From Candidatus Paracaedibacteraceae bacterium (GTDB lineage Bacteria; Pseudomonadota; Alphaproteobacteria; Paracaedibacterales; CAIOTO01): 64,000 nt of DNA. Shown here piece by piece: positions 35,551 to 44,321 of the stretch. The stretch is from NCBI GenBank assembly GCA_030694965.1, contig JAUYTZ010000025.1, positions 1-64,000 on the forward strand, read 5' to 3'. The notes under the pieces are model-generated. The model was given only the letters and a program-made list of their open reading frames with translations, was not told the DNA's origin and did no database searches. Each line of letters starts with the position of its first letter. The stretch's first letter is position 1. The position numbers were made by a program, and so were the translations under genes.

Positions 35551-36357
35551 ATGACTTATATTAAAGCCGGTTATAAGCGCTACAAAATTACAATTGAATA
35601 TAATGGCAGCCTTTTTTATGGATGGCAACGCCAAAGACAAACACCAACCGTGCAAGCTGAAATTGAAGATGCACTGCTTACAATCGTTCGCGAAAAAGTA
35701 GCTGTACACGCCGCGGGGCGCACTGATGCTGGTGTTCATGCATATGCACAGGTGGCGCATTTTGATGTGCCACATGAATTACATTGTGATCATACGATGC
35801 TTGGGATTAATTATTTTTTAAAAGGCAAAGGCGCTGTTGTTACGTCAATTCAGGAAACGTTACCTGATTTTCATGCACGTTTTTCAGCCCTTTCGCGCAG
35901 CTACAATTATTTCATTTTAAATCGTCGTCCCGCGTCCGTTTTACGTTATGAGCATGCATGGCATATTATGAGACCCCTTAACCATGAACTTATGCACGAG
36001 GCGGCACAATTATTAGTAGGGCACCATGACTTTTCTGCCTTTCGCGATGCTGAATGCCAAGCAGACAATCCAAAGCGAAGGCTTGACGTATTCAATATCA
36101 CAAAAGAAGGCGATATAATTACAGCCTATCTTAAGTCACGTGCATTTTTACACCATCAAGTACGTATTATGATGGGAACGCTTAAATGGGTTGGACATGA
36201 ACGTATAAAACCATCGGGTGTTTTAGATATTTTGGCGTCAGGCAAACGAAAATACGCGGGTCAGACCGCCCCATCACACGCACTATTCTTTTTAGGTGCT
36301 GATTACCCTGAAAAATACAACGAGTGCACAACCACAAGTGGAACGTTGTTGGCTTGA
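35551..36357 (+). CDS. truA: tRNA pseudouridine(38-40) synthase TruA
   Basis: 268 residues. Catalytic Asp59 lies in GRTDAGVHA (56-64). The body carries YNGSLFYGWQRQ, RSYNYFILNR, HHDFSAFRD, and HHQVRIMMGTL, which is the usual C-terminal RNA-contact block. It makes pseudouridine at positions 38-40 of many tRNAs. Normal length. Confidence 0.95.
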   Translation: MTYIKAGYKRYKITIEYNGSLFYGWQRQRQTPTVQAEIEDALLTIVREKVAVHAAGRTDAGVHAYAQVAHFDVPHELHCDHTMLGINYFLKGKGAVVTSIQETLPDFHARFSALSRSYNYFILNRRPASVLRYEHAWHIMRPLNHELMHEAAQLLVGHHDFSAFRDAECQADNPKRRLDVFNITKEGDIITAYLKSRAFLHHQVRIMMGTLKWVGHERIKPSGVLDILASGKRKYAGQTAPSHALFFLGADYPEKYNECTTTSGTLLA

Positions 36358-36630
36358 AATTGTTCAATCAAATGGTTTCTAAAATGCCTTGAAATTTCAC
36401 AAAATGGATCTACCTTTGTTCCAAAATCTGTTTCTACTTTTATGCCAGTTTCAGAAATCTGCGTCACAAGCAGTGATGACAGCCCTGTCAGAATTTTATC
36501 TGATAAAGCACATTCTTTTTCATGAATACATAGGTAGCATCAAGCGATTTTTGCACAGTTGGCAATAAAATCTGAATCACTATAAAGCAAAGGCATAAAA
36601 TTGATGCCAATTTCGTTGTTTATTTTGACT
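36302..36630 (-). pseudogene. decayed gene fragment of unknown family
   Basis: On the minus strand a protein-like frame runs NNEIGINFMPLLYSDSDFIA, a stop near 36541-36543 (TGA), then after it EKECALSDKILTGLSSLLVT and onward through EQFQANNVPLVVVHSLYFSG to a stop at 36302-36304. The frame is the same on both sides of the internal stop and lacks a start. The residue content is protein-like rather than random. The left part overlaps the truA 3' end. Likely a remnant. Confidence 0.3.
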
Positions 36631-37624
36631 CAAGCTTTCTCATTCGTTTTTTGTATCGAACAGCCTTGCTCGCATTAATGGCTAAGGTTTCGGCATCTTT
36701 TGTTTTTCGTTTTAATAGTTTTGCATAGGTATGTAAACTTGTGCCTGCAACACCAAAAAGAGTACCTATTAAAATATAATTTGAACGCAAGCTTGGGCTG
36801 TCAACAGCTTGTGAAAAGTTCAAAATACTACCTGATATGCATTGACATAAAATTGACCAAACAGCTATTTGATCCCATAAAATATTTCGAGCAACAGCAC
36901 AGCAACTAAGGCAATTGGCAAGAAATTCTGTTGCATAAATTGTTGTATTTTTGGAAGCATCAATTCCATTAATTAGAATTGGTCTTTGTTTACTTTCATC
37001 ATTTTCTTCATCATTTTCAGCATCTTCTTTATTGATCTTATTCCTTCTCTTTAATTCGATTTTTCTTTTTCCCTTAATGGCAACCATTTTTTCTGACAAT
37101 GAATACATTTTTTGGCAAAGATTCGCAAGCATAAGTGCTTGTATTGAATAGACAACAAATTGCATTTTCCAGTTTTCAGGCATGAATTCAGCGCTAGCAG
37201 CTAAGATTGTTGATATTCCGTGGGCACCAACCTCAAAGTCTTCAAGGCTAGCATACAAGCAATTCCAACAGCAAAAAGAACATCCTGTGTAGCTTTCAAG
37301 GCCTGATGTTGCAAATTCAGAATCAACTTCGTCATTGATAGTTGGTAAATTTTCTTTAGATTCTTCATTTTGCTCGCCTCCTGTTTCAATATCTGTTTGC
37401 CTGATGGCAAGTTCAATTCCTGTAATTTGAGGAGATACTGGCGATGGGCTTAGCAGCTGTTGATTTGCAAGCGATGAATTTGCAGGCGATGGATTTACAA
37501 GACCAGGCAGCTTAACACCTGATTCTAAATCAACAGGTGAAGTGCTTGCGTATAATAAACTGTTGCTATGCGCTACAACTACAAAACACGCCAAAAAATA
37601 AAATATTTTACTTCGAAAAAACAT
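36620..37624 (-). CDS. membrane protein of unknown function with signal peptide
   Basis: 334 residues: signal peptide (6-27), a Pro/Ser/Asn low-complexity segment (about 40-70, repeating SPSPVS/NPSPANS), an acidic Glu/Asn-rich linker, then about four hydrophobic segments separated by a long charged loop (KGKRKIELKRRNKINKED...). Cys-rich patch CSFCCWNC at about 117-124. It resembles the protein at 12831-13583 in layout. No family recognised. Confidence 0.55.
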   Translation of the reverse strand: MFFRSKIFYFLACFVVVAHSNSLLYASTSPVDLESGVKLPGLVNPSPANSSLANQQLLSPSPVSPQITGIELAIRQTDIETGGEQNEESKENLPTINDEVDSEFATSGLESYTGCSFCCWNCLYASLEDFEVGAHGISTILAASAEFMPENWKMQFVVYSIQALMLANLCQKMYSLSEKMVAIKGKRKIELKRRNKINKEDAENDEENDESKQRPILINGIDASKNTTIYATEFLANCLSCCAVARNILWDQIAVWSILCQCISGSILNFSQAVDSPSLRSNYILIGTLFGVAGTSLHTYAKLLKRKTKDAETLAINASKAVRYKKRMRKLESK

Positions 37625-37843
37625 GGTTTTGTCTTTTTCACATTCAATATATATAAAATTAAAGAATATCTATTAATATATAATTAAATTAAATAATTAA
37701 TTTTCATAGATCTCATGAAAAACATGACTCTGCAGCATTAATACACGCCATTAATTGGGGTTGAATAATGGTAAAATTTGCTAATTCAGTAATGTCATTA
37801 CGAGTGGTATGTGTAATTAGCATCTAATTATTTGGAGGTTACA

Positions 37844-37954
37844 ATGTACTCATTCATACCTTTAAAAAAACAGCACGCGACTCCAGTTACGTATAGCCAA
37901 TTTTCTGTTAATGCTACCCTACACATGATTGTGAGTGTCTTTAAAGCAAATTAA
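37844..37954 (+). CDS. small ORF upstream of degP
   Basis: 36 codons with a strong TTGGAGG ribosome site 4-5 nt before ATG. The product starts MYSFIPLKKQHATPVTYSQF and contains no membrane helix. It ends at 37954 and the GGAGG site of degP begins right after the stop (degP ATG at 37967), so the two are likely co-transcribed and coupled. It could be a leader peptide regulating degP or a small protein. Upstream (37625-37843) I see no gene or clear promoter. Confidence 0.5.
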   Translation: MYSFIPLKKQHATPVTYSQFSVNATLHMIVSVFKAN

Positions 37955-37966
37955 GGAGGATATCAA

Positions 37967-39598
37967 ATGAAGAAATTACGCCTTTCTGTTATTTATTATG
38001 TTTTATTAATTATGTGTGCAATATTTCTTTTTACAGCGCTCTGCGAGGCATTCTATTATACAAAGCTAACGTATCCGCCGATTATAAAGGCTAAAGCTAT
38101 AAGTACAGCTGAACTTAAGTTATGCAAATCTTCTGCGAACACCAAATCACAGGCACCCTCAAGTAATGCTCCAACTAACTTATCTTCAGTAAACATAAAT
38201 CACGGATTTGCACAGATTGCGGAACATGCATTGCCATCTGTTGTTAGCATTGCAACGATACAAAATATTGATCCAAAAATAAAAAGAGAGTACCCGGATT
38301 TTCCATCGGGCACACCTTTCGATGATTTATTTCGAGATTTTTTTGATACGCCTGAATTTAATATGTCACGAAAAGTTCGATCTTTAGGATCTGGTTTTGT
38401 TATACGTGTCGTCCCTGATATTATGTATATAGTTACAAACAATCATGTTATTGCTGATGCAAAAAAAATCACTGTTTACTTGCATGATAAAACAGAATTA
38501 GATGCCGTTGTGCATGCTGTAGATGATCGCACCGATATAGCTATCCTTAAAATCAAACTATCAGATTTACCTGCGACTAAACGTAACATTGCTGCTCTTG
38601 AGTGGGGAAATGCTGACGAAACACGCGTCGGTGATTGGATTATTTCGATTGGTAATCCTTTTGGCTTAAGTAACAGCATTACGGCAGGCATTGTATCTAG
38701 TAAGGGTCGAGATCTTGTTGTTTTTCCAGAGCGCGGCACAATGAATGGTTATGTGGATGATTTTATACAACATAGTGCACAAATTAATTTAGGAAATTCT
38801 GGCGGTTGCTTACTTAATATTAAGGGTCAAGTGATTGGCATTAATACAGCTATTTTTTCACCCACAGGAGGAAATGTTGGTGTTGGCTTTGCTGTTCCTT
38901 CTGGTGTTGCTAAAAAAACAGTCGATCAACTTATTGAGTTTGGACGTACAAAGCGTGGTTGGATTGGTGTACGCATACAGCCTTTAACGAAAGATATGAT
39001 TGAGGCGCTTGGTGTTAAAATACAAGGCGTAATCGTAGGCGCTATAACCAATGATAGTCCCGCAGAAAAAGCTAACATTAAAGAGGGCGATATTATTTAT
39101 GAATATAATGGAAAACTGCTTAATGAACAGAATCGATTTCCGCGCCTTGTTGGTGAAACAGACGTTGGGAAAACAGTGCCGCTGAAGGTGCTGCGAAAAG
39201 GAAAAGAAATAGCTTTAAACATAACTGTCGGTGAATATGAAGAAGCTGCTAAATCAGGCAAAATGAATGATTTAGATGTAACAAAGAGCGCAAGTAAATC
39301 AGATACAGAAATCCTTGGCCTAACGCTTGGCTCAATTACTGAAAATGCAGAAAATAGGTGGAATTTGCCATCGCGCAAAGGCGCCTTAATCATAAAAATT
39401 GCGCCTGGAAGCTTAAGCGATGATGCAGGTCTTGCCCCAGGTGAAGTCATAATAGAAGTTAATCAAAAAGAAATTCAAAAACCGAAAGATGTCTTGGCCA
39501 TTATTAACCAAGCAAAAAAGAATGGTCGCAAAAATGTGATGTTATTAGTCATAGGAAAGGGCGGTTCACGTTATCCATCACTTAGAATTGAAGAATAA
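37967..39598 (+). CDS. degP: DegP/HtrA periplasmic serine protease-chaperone
   Basis: 543 residues, ribosome site AAGGAGG. Signal/anchor (about 8-27). Trypsin-fold protease with the catalytic triad His160 (TNNHVI), Asp190 (DRTDIA) and Ser278 (LGNSGG). Then PDZ1 (about 310-400, GWIGVRIQPLT...) and PDZ2 (about 448-538). It degrades or refolds damaged envelope proteins. A triple-BON gene follows 115 bp downstream, another envelope-stress type gene. Confidence 0.94.
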   Translation: MKKLRLSVIYYVLLIMCAIFLFTALCEAFYYTKLTYPPIIKAKAISTAELKLCKSSANTKSQAPSSNAPTNLSSVNINHGFAQIAEHALPSVVSIATIQNIDPKIKREYPDFPSGTPFDDLFRDFFDTPEFNMSRKVRSLGSGFVIRVVPDIMYIVTNNHVIADAKKITVYLHDKTELDAVVHAVDDRTDIAILKIKLSDLPATKRNIAALEWGNADETRVGDWIISIGNPFGLSNSITAGIVSSKGRDLVVFPERGTMNGYVDDFIQHSAQINLGNSGGCLLNIKGQVIGINTAIFSPTGGNVGVGFAVPSGVAKKTVDQLIEFGRTKRGWIGVRIQPLTKDMIEALGVKIQGVIVGAITNDSPAEKANIKEGDIIYEYNGKLLNEQNRFPRLVGETDVGKTVPLKVLRKGKEIALNITVGEYEEAAKSGKMNDLDVTKSASKSDTEILGLTLGSITENAENRWNLPSRKGALIIKIAPGSLSDDAGLAPGEVIIEVNQKEIQKPKDVLAIINQAKKNGRKNVMLLVIGKGGSRYPSLRIEE

Positions 39599-39721
39599 TA
39601 AAAAGGTAATTTCAAAAATAAAATGGAGAAATATATGAAATATGAAAAATCAATTTCATACTAAACAAGTTATTTATTATTGATAAAATACACACATTAA
39701 AAACAAAAAGGAATGACTGCG

Positions 39722-40387
39722 ATGAATGACGAAACAATCAGAACGCATATTTTAGATAAACTAGAATTTGAGCCAGGATTAATGGCAAACGATATAATAG
39801 TATTTGTTAAAGATGCAATTGTCGTATTGAGTGGGCGTGTGCGCTCATATGCAGAGAAACACCTTGCAGAAGAGACCGTAAAAAATGTTCGTGGAGTAAA
39901 GGCTGTTGCTGAGGAAATAATTGTTGATCTCCATGCTTCTTTACTGAGAAGTGATGTGGATATAGCTCAAGCTATAGTGCGCACATTAGAATGGGATGTG
40001 TCAATTATTCCACCTGAAAAAATTAAAGTGGTTGTTGAAAATGGTAATGTTGAATTGACTGGTGAAGTCGATGATTATTACCAAAAAGAAAGAGCATTTA
40101 AATGTATTAGATACTTATATGGAGTTAAAAATATAGTTAATCGCATTACGTTTAAACCACCCCAATCCAATATCAGCGCAGAACTTGTGTCAAAAGAAAT
40201 AATGAAAGAATTTCATAGAAATGCTTCTATAGATGCAAAGAATATCATCGTTCAAGTAGATGGTAGTATGGTGACTTTGAAGGGGAAAATACATTCCTGG
40301 TTTGAGAAAAGAGAAGCGGAGAAAGCTGCTTGGTCCGTACGCGGCGTAAGCAGCGTTAAAGTGGAGTTGACGTTAAGTTTTTCGTAG
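39722..40387 (+). CDS. three-BON-domain protein
   Basis: Start set at ATG 39722, about 9 nt after AAGGA; the ATG at 39713 lies too close to it. 221 residues made of three BON units, each of the form beta-alpha-beta with V-x-x-G-V-x-x-V: NVRGVKAVAEEI, YLYGVKNIVNRI, SVRGVSSVKVEL. No signal peptide visible, unlike OsmY, so it may be cytoplasmic, like YgaU-type or secretion-related BON proteins. BON domains bind membranes. Likely in a stress operon with degP. Confidence 0.82.
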   Translation: MNDETIRTHILDKLEFEPGLMANDIIVFVKDAIVVLSGRVRSYAEKHLAEETVKNVRGVKAVAEEIIVDLHASLLRSDVDIAQAIVRTLEWDVSIIPPEKIKVVVENGNVELTGEVDDYYQKERAFKCIRYLYGVKNIVNRITFKPPQSNISAELVSKEIMKEFHRNASIDAKNIIVQVDGSMVTLKGKIHSWFEKREAEKAAWSVRGVSSVKVELTLSFS

Positions 40388-40419
40388 CACTAGTTTATCT
40401 AAATAAATTCATTCACCAT

Positions 40420-40512
40420 AGCACTTAAAGGCAACAAATCGTTTTTGTGTGTTGTGGTTTTTGAGTGATTGCTGCTTTAAGTTTTATGCTATGACTTGCC
40501 ACTTTAAGTGCT
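40420..40512. terminator. long inverted repeat between BON gene and aox
   Basis: AGCACTTAAAGGCAA (40420-40434) pairs with TTGCCACTTTAAGTGCT (40496-40512), with two bulged bases, across a 61-nt loop. The loop contains a second partial inverted copy (CTTTAAG...TGCTATG near 40475-40493) that could pair with CATAGCA...CTTAAAG at the left arm, so two exclusive folds are possible. It lies between convergent genes and most likely is a shared terminator. Confidence 0.4.
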
Positions 40513-40547
40513 CTCAGTTGGCTCTTTAAGCACAATGAGTTCTCGCT

Positions 40548-41195
40548 TTATCTTTTTCCTAACAGCTCATTTGCAAAGTCGTGATTTCGATCACGATGGC
40601 AAATTTCATCTTGTCTTGCTGCTATAACGACGTCTCTTAAACGTGCATCTATTGAAAGCCCCCAATAATTGATGGCAACATCAGGTGCCGGAATATTCTC
40701 AATTTTTCCATCATCAATTTCTTTTAAATATTGGGTGTAGGAAATCACCGCTTCTTCTTCCAGATAACCAACAATGCGATGTGCCGTTCTAGATGACACA
40801 ATATACAATACAAAATAAGCAGCAAAAAACCACACCTGCACAAAGATAATTAAAAAGCGTTCAAACAAATTAGGCTTTGCAATTTGAATAAACGTCATTA
40901 AATGCATACGCTCATTTTCGGCTTCTGCAAGTAATTCTTTAATCCACCCGTCATCTTCTTTGCATGACCTTAAGCTTTTTAAATGCTGCAACATGCCGCC
41001 AACCATTCCAGGGACACCTGCAACCGTTTCAAGTACAACTGCACGATTTCCGTAACGTTTAGCAAAAAAAATATCTGCAAAAAATCTTAAGAATTTTACA
41101 CAACCATATGCAATATAATCTGAAATACCAGACGGCGGACGATGTGTGATAAGAGGATCTTTGAGCGTCATTTTAATAGAATCTTTTTGTGTCAT
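40548..41195 (-). CDS. aox: alternative (ubiquinol) oxidase
   Basis: 215 residues. All four helices of the di-iron centre are present: LETVAGVPGMVGGMLQHL (Glu56), NERMHL (Glu95, His98), LEEEAV (Glu147), and RQDEICHRDRNH (Glu197, His200). Two membrane-associated stretches follow the second helix (about 110-135). AOX oxidises ubiquinol and reduces oxygen to water without pumping protons. The protein starts at the catalytic domain and lacks a mitochondrial presequence, as expected for a bacterial AOX. The gene is common in eukaryotes but patchy in bacteria. Confidence 0.93.
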   Translation of the reverse strand: MTQKDSIKMTLKDPLITHRPPSGISDYIAYGCVKFLRFFADIFFAKRYGNRAVVLETVAGVPGMVGGMLQHLKSLRSCKEDDGWIKELLAEAENERMHLMTFIQIAKPNLFERFLIIFVQVWFFAAYFVLYIVSSRTAHRIVGYLEEEAVISYTQYLKEIDDGKIENIPAPDVAINYWGLSIDARLRDVVIAARQDEICHRDRNHDFANELLGKR

Positions 41196-41425
41196 TTTTT
41201 GTACTTAATAACGATAAATTACTTTTGAGATTATACCGTGTTTTCTGTTAAAATTGCCTTACTTTATTTGTTTTTGACTAAACATTTGTGTTTTTCTAAA
41301 CGTGAAGTCTAATGTTTGTTTTGTCAACGCAATCATGCAATAAAATTATCATTAGCCACGGCGTCTTAATCTTTATCACTCTCGTTTTCACGTAAACAAA
41401 TCACAGACAATCAATTACTATAAAA

Positions 41426-43009
41426 CTACACGTAATCAATTAATTCGGCACGCAGTAATTGTGGCAAGTTTTCATGATGATCTGCATCAACTGTGAAGCG
41501 TCGAACATGATAACCGGCTCGCTTCAACATCTTTGTTTTTACCCGCGTGAGTGCATTTTCAGCCCCATCAACAAAATGATGATGCCCATCAACTTCAACT
41601 ATCAAATTTTTATGTGCCACCAAAAAATCAACACTATCAATAATAATATCAATATGTGCTTCTTCTTTAACCCCAGATCCAAACATAATACGTAATTGCT
41701 CAAAAAACTCTGTTTGAATCGTAGATCCTTTTTTAGGCATATGATCAATTTCGGCTATAAGATTTGCGTGGCTTGCTTCAGTGCTATTTAATGTAAAACC
41801 TAATTGTTCAAAATAATTTCTTGCAAAAATGATTTTCCTAAGTTTTTTAGCACTATATTCTTTTTTGATATTGTATTCACGTGTAGAAAAAAATATATTA
41901 CATTTCCTTAAAAAAGGCTCGCAGTATTCAACATCTTTTTGCAGCAAGGCCAAAGCATATAAACCATAAGCAATGCTCATAACCCGATAGGATGCGTTTG
42001 CAATTACGTTATCAAAATCAACAACAATTTTTTCCATCCACGCGTCAAGCCATTCATTTGGAATGTGCACATTATTATGTACAAGGGGCAATAAGCACAT
42101 CATTACAGATGCACTATCTGCATCCTTCATTTCCATCAGCGAATACTTAAGCCAATTTTCAATCAACGTTGGATGGTTTCTAAATTGTTCTATAAAAAAA
42201 GCATTTTCAAATTGAAACAAACACCTACCAGTTAACCCATTCAGTAAATCACTGGAACGCAGCATACAGGCATGGATCCACGCATCAGGGGGTGTTGTCT
42301 TAGACATCCCAATCAAGGCAATTAAATGGCATAATTGTTCTGCCTGCATTGTTTCAAGATATTGCTGTGATTTTTCAAACCATCGTTCCATCCAGCTATA
42401 GGTAATATAAAGGCCGCGCACTCTCTTTAATAAAGACAAAGCTTCTAAACAATCTTTCAAATCTTTTTGATCAAAATTTGGTACAATCAATTCTTCTGTT
42501 TTTACATTCCATATAGAAAGCCACTTTGCATTTGGATAAATGTGTACGTGTACTAAAAACAAAATAAGCTGGCTGAGTTCTGCTGCATTTAGGCGATCAA
42601 GAACTGTTTGCGAATAGTTAAGCAAGCGTTCTCCAAAGTCAGGATTATCATGAAAATAAGTTAGTATCACGTTTCGAATTTCAAGATTTCGCTTTGCCAT
42701 GTTGTTTGTTTTGTAAATAAATCGCATCATTACATCACTGGTGAATGCATCATTTTCCATGTGCAGGTAGGCATTGTGCAACCAATGTTTCAACGTATTG
42801 CGTTCTTTGTCTGTAAAAATGCCTTGAAAATTAATCAGCGGCATAATTTCTTTAAAAAAAAGTGTTGCGTCAAACACGTTATGCGTTGAATGGCTTGTTG
42901 ATTTTTTTTGGATACCTTCGATTCTTTTTTTATGTTTTAATTGATGGTGAGTGTGATGATATGCACGTTTAGCGGCATAATTAGAATCTGCACGATACGA
43001 TTTAGACAT
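41426..43009 (-). CDS. RAP-domain protein with helical repeats
   Basis: 527 residues. The C-terminal 65 residues form a RAP domain: VDFLVAHKNLIVEVDGHHHF (about 452-471), then a TRVKTKMLKRAGYHVRRF stretch, matching the V-E-V-D-G-x-x-H-F...T-x-x-K...G-x-x-V core. Ahead of it lies a long helical array with repeated short alpha-hairpins (SQLILFLVHVHI, CLEALSLLKRV, HLIALIGMSK), resembling the OPR/FASTK repeats that precede RAP in chloroplast and mitochondrial RNA factors. Basic N-terminus (first 35 residues) and no signal peptide. It may bind RNA in the bacterium or be delivered to the host; both are inferences. Confidence 0.75.
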   Translation of the reverse strand: MSKSYRADSNYAAKRAYHHTHHQLKHKKRIEGIQKKSTSHSTHNVFDATLFFKEIMPLINFQGIFTDKERNTLKHWLHNAYLHMENDAFTSDVMMRFIYKTNNMAKRNLEIRNVILTYFHDNPDFGERLLNYSQTVLDRLNAAELSQLILFLVHVHIYPNAKWLSIWNVKTEELIVPNFDQKDLKDCLEALSLLKRVRGLYITYSWMERWFEKSQQYLETMQAEQLCHLIALIGMSKTTPPDAWIHACMLRSSDLLNGLTGRCLFQFENAFFIEQFRNHPTLIENWLKYSLMEMKDADSASVMMCLLPLVHNNVHIPNEWLDAWMEKIVVDFDNVIANASYRVMSIAYGLYALALLQKDVEYCEPFLRKCNIFFSTREYNIKKEYSAKKLRKIIFARNYFEQLGFTLNSTEASHANLIAEIDHMPKKGSTIQTEFFEQLRIMFGSGVKEEAHIDIIIDSVDFLVAHKNLIVEVDGHHHFVDGAENALTRVKTKMLKRAGYHVRRFTVDADHHENLPQLLRAELIDYV

Positions 43010-43133
43010 TTTTAATTTTTCTAATTTAATACACTTAAAATGATAAATAGTATTAAATGATTAAAATGAAGTTAATTAAAAAATAATAAATTATATTTTT
43101 GAATTTTATTCAAAAAAAACATTCAGCTCTTTA

Positions 43134-43583
43134 CTACCCCATTTCGCCATTCAGCAATCCCTTTTTCTTTGTTTTTAGGCAACTAAATAGGCAACCAAAA
43201 TAGGATGAAAAGCAAGGCGCTTTTTGACACAATAAATTTTTTAGGCCACAGTATTCATCTTGGCTTGAATCGCTTACTGCATCGCTGCTGGTATCGTCTG
43301 AACTTGACTCTGGATAATTTAATTTACTTGATTTGTTTTTTACATCATCACTATCCACAGATTTTTTAGATCTGTCATCTGATATGGAATAATAAGGAAA
43401 CTCTGATGAATCTACGATTTTAGAATTACGTGTTAAACGTATTTCTTCAACTAATGGAAGTGCTTTGTGAAACGTAATAATTGTATCAAATTCATTATCT
43501 GATTCATTATCTGAATCTGATGCAGTTACAAAATAAGCATTAAAAATCATAAAGCCAAGGATTGAAAGAATTTTAATTATCAT
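43134..43583 (-). CDS. small exported acidic protein with Cys-rich C-terminus
   Basis: 149 residues: signal peptide (to about VTAS, residue 22), an Asp/Ser/Glu-rich middle (SDSDNESDNE and later SSSDDTSSD), then a Cys-rich end (six Cys within about 27 residues, CGLKNLLCQKAPC...FGCLFSC) and a Lys-rich tail. No family recognised. It is the first gene of the 43-46 kb exported cluster. Confidence 0.5.
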   Translation of the reverse strand: MIIKILSILGFMIFNAYFVTASDSDNESDNEFDTIITFHKALPLVEEIRLTRNSKIVDSSEFPYYSISDDRSKKSVDSDDVKNKSSKLNYPESSSDDTSSDAVSDSSQDEYCGLKNLLCQKAPCFSSYFGCLFSCLKTKKKGLLNGEMG

Positions 43584-43877
43584 AAAATAATATTTTTAGA
43601 ATATTTACATCCTTATGGTAGCATATCACAACTTAATTTTTTATTTTATTAAATTTTTATATAAAAATGAAATTTTACTCATCACCCCCACTAATCTTTG
43701 ATTAGATATAAAATGTTTTTAAAAGGATTGAATCTCTTAACGTTGTGTTAACAAAGTGGCGTTTACACTTTAATTAAGAAGCCAATGTTACTACAAAAAA
43801 TTACTACAAAAATTAAAAACCCCACCCATATTGTTTGAAAAAAATAATACAAGATTTTATCAGTTGCGAGAACTTTT

Positions 43878-44312
43878 ATGAGAAATAGTGCGATCTTTTG
43901 CATGTGCATATTGCTAATTGGAATGATGAAAGTAAATAACGTTTTTTGTGCCCAAGTTGAAAGCACGCCTTTGAATGAAAGCATTACGCGCTATTCAACT
44001 GATAATCAATCTAGAGAAAAAGACAGAGTAAACGTAGGCACGAATGCTGAAAATTTAAAGAGTGATGGTTTGAAGCGCCTAAGCACAATTCGGGCACGTG
44101 TTAATGAAATTAATGTGGAATTAAAAGGAAACCCTCACCCCAATGAGGTGTCATCACTGGTTGATGAGAAGCAAAACTTAGAAAAAGAAGCACATAAAAT
44201 CACCAAGAATCAAGTGAATCAAAAATACATTTCTTATGAAATGAATGAAATGCAAATTCAATCGGGCTATTTAAGTGAAAAAGTTGCACGTGTTTTTAGA
44301 AAAAGCGAATAG
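43878..44312 (+). CDS. small exported coiled-coil protein
   Basis: 144 residues with a signal peptide (about 5-24, to FCA). The mature protein is hydrophilic and helical, with two heptad-like stretches (about 65-85 and 92-115: LSTIRARVNEINVEL, SLVDEKQNLEKEAHKI). Precedes the trypsin-like protease gene by 9 bp, so probably one operon and possibly its partner. No family recognised. Confidence 0.5.
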   Translation: MRNSAIFCMCILLIGMMKVNNVFCAQVESTPLNESITRYSTDNQSREKDRVNVGTNAENLKSDGLKRLSTIRARVNEINVELKGNPHPNEVSSLVDEKQNLEKEAHKITKNQVNQKYISYEMNEMQIQSGYLSEKVARVFRKSE

Positions 44313-44321
44313 GTAGTTGTT

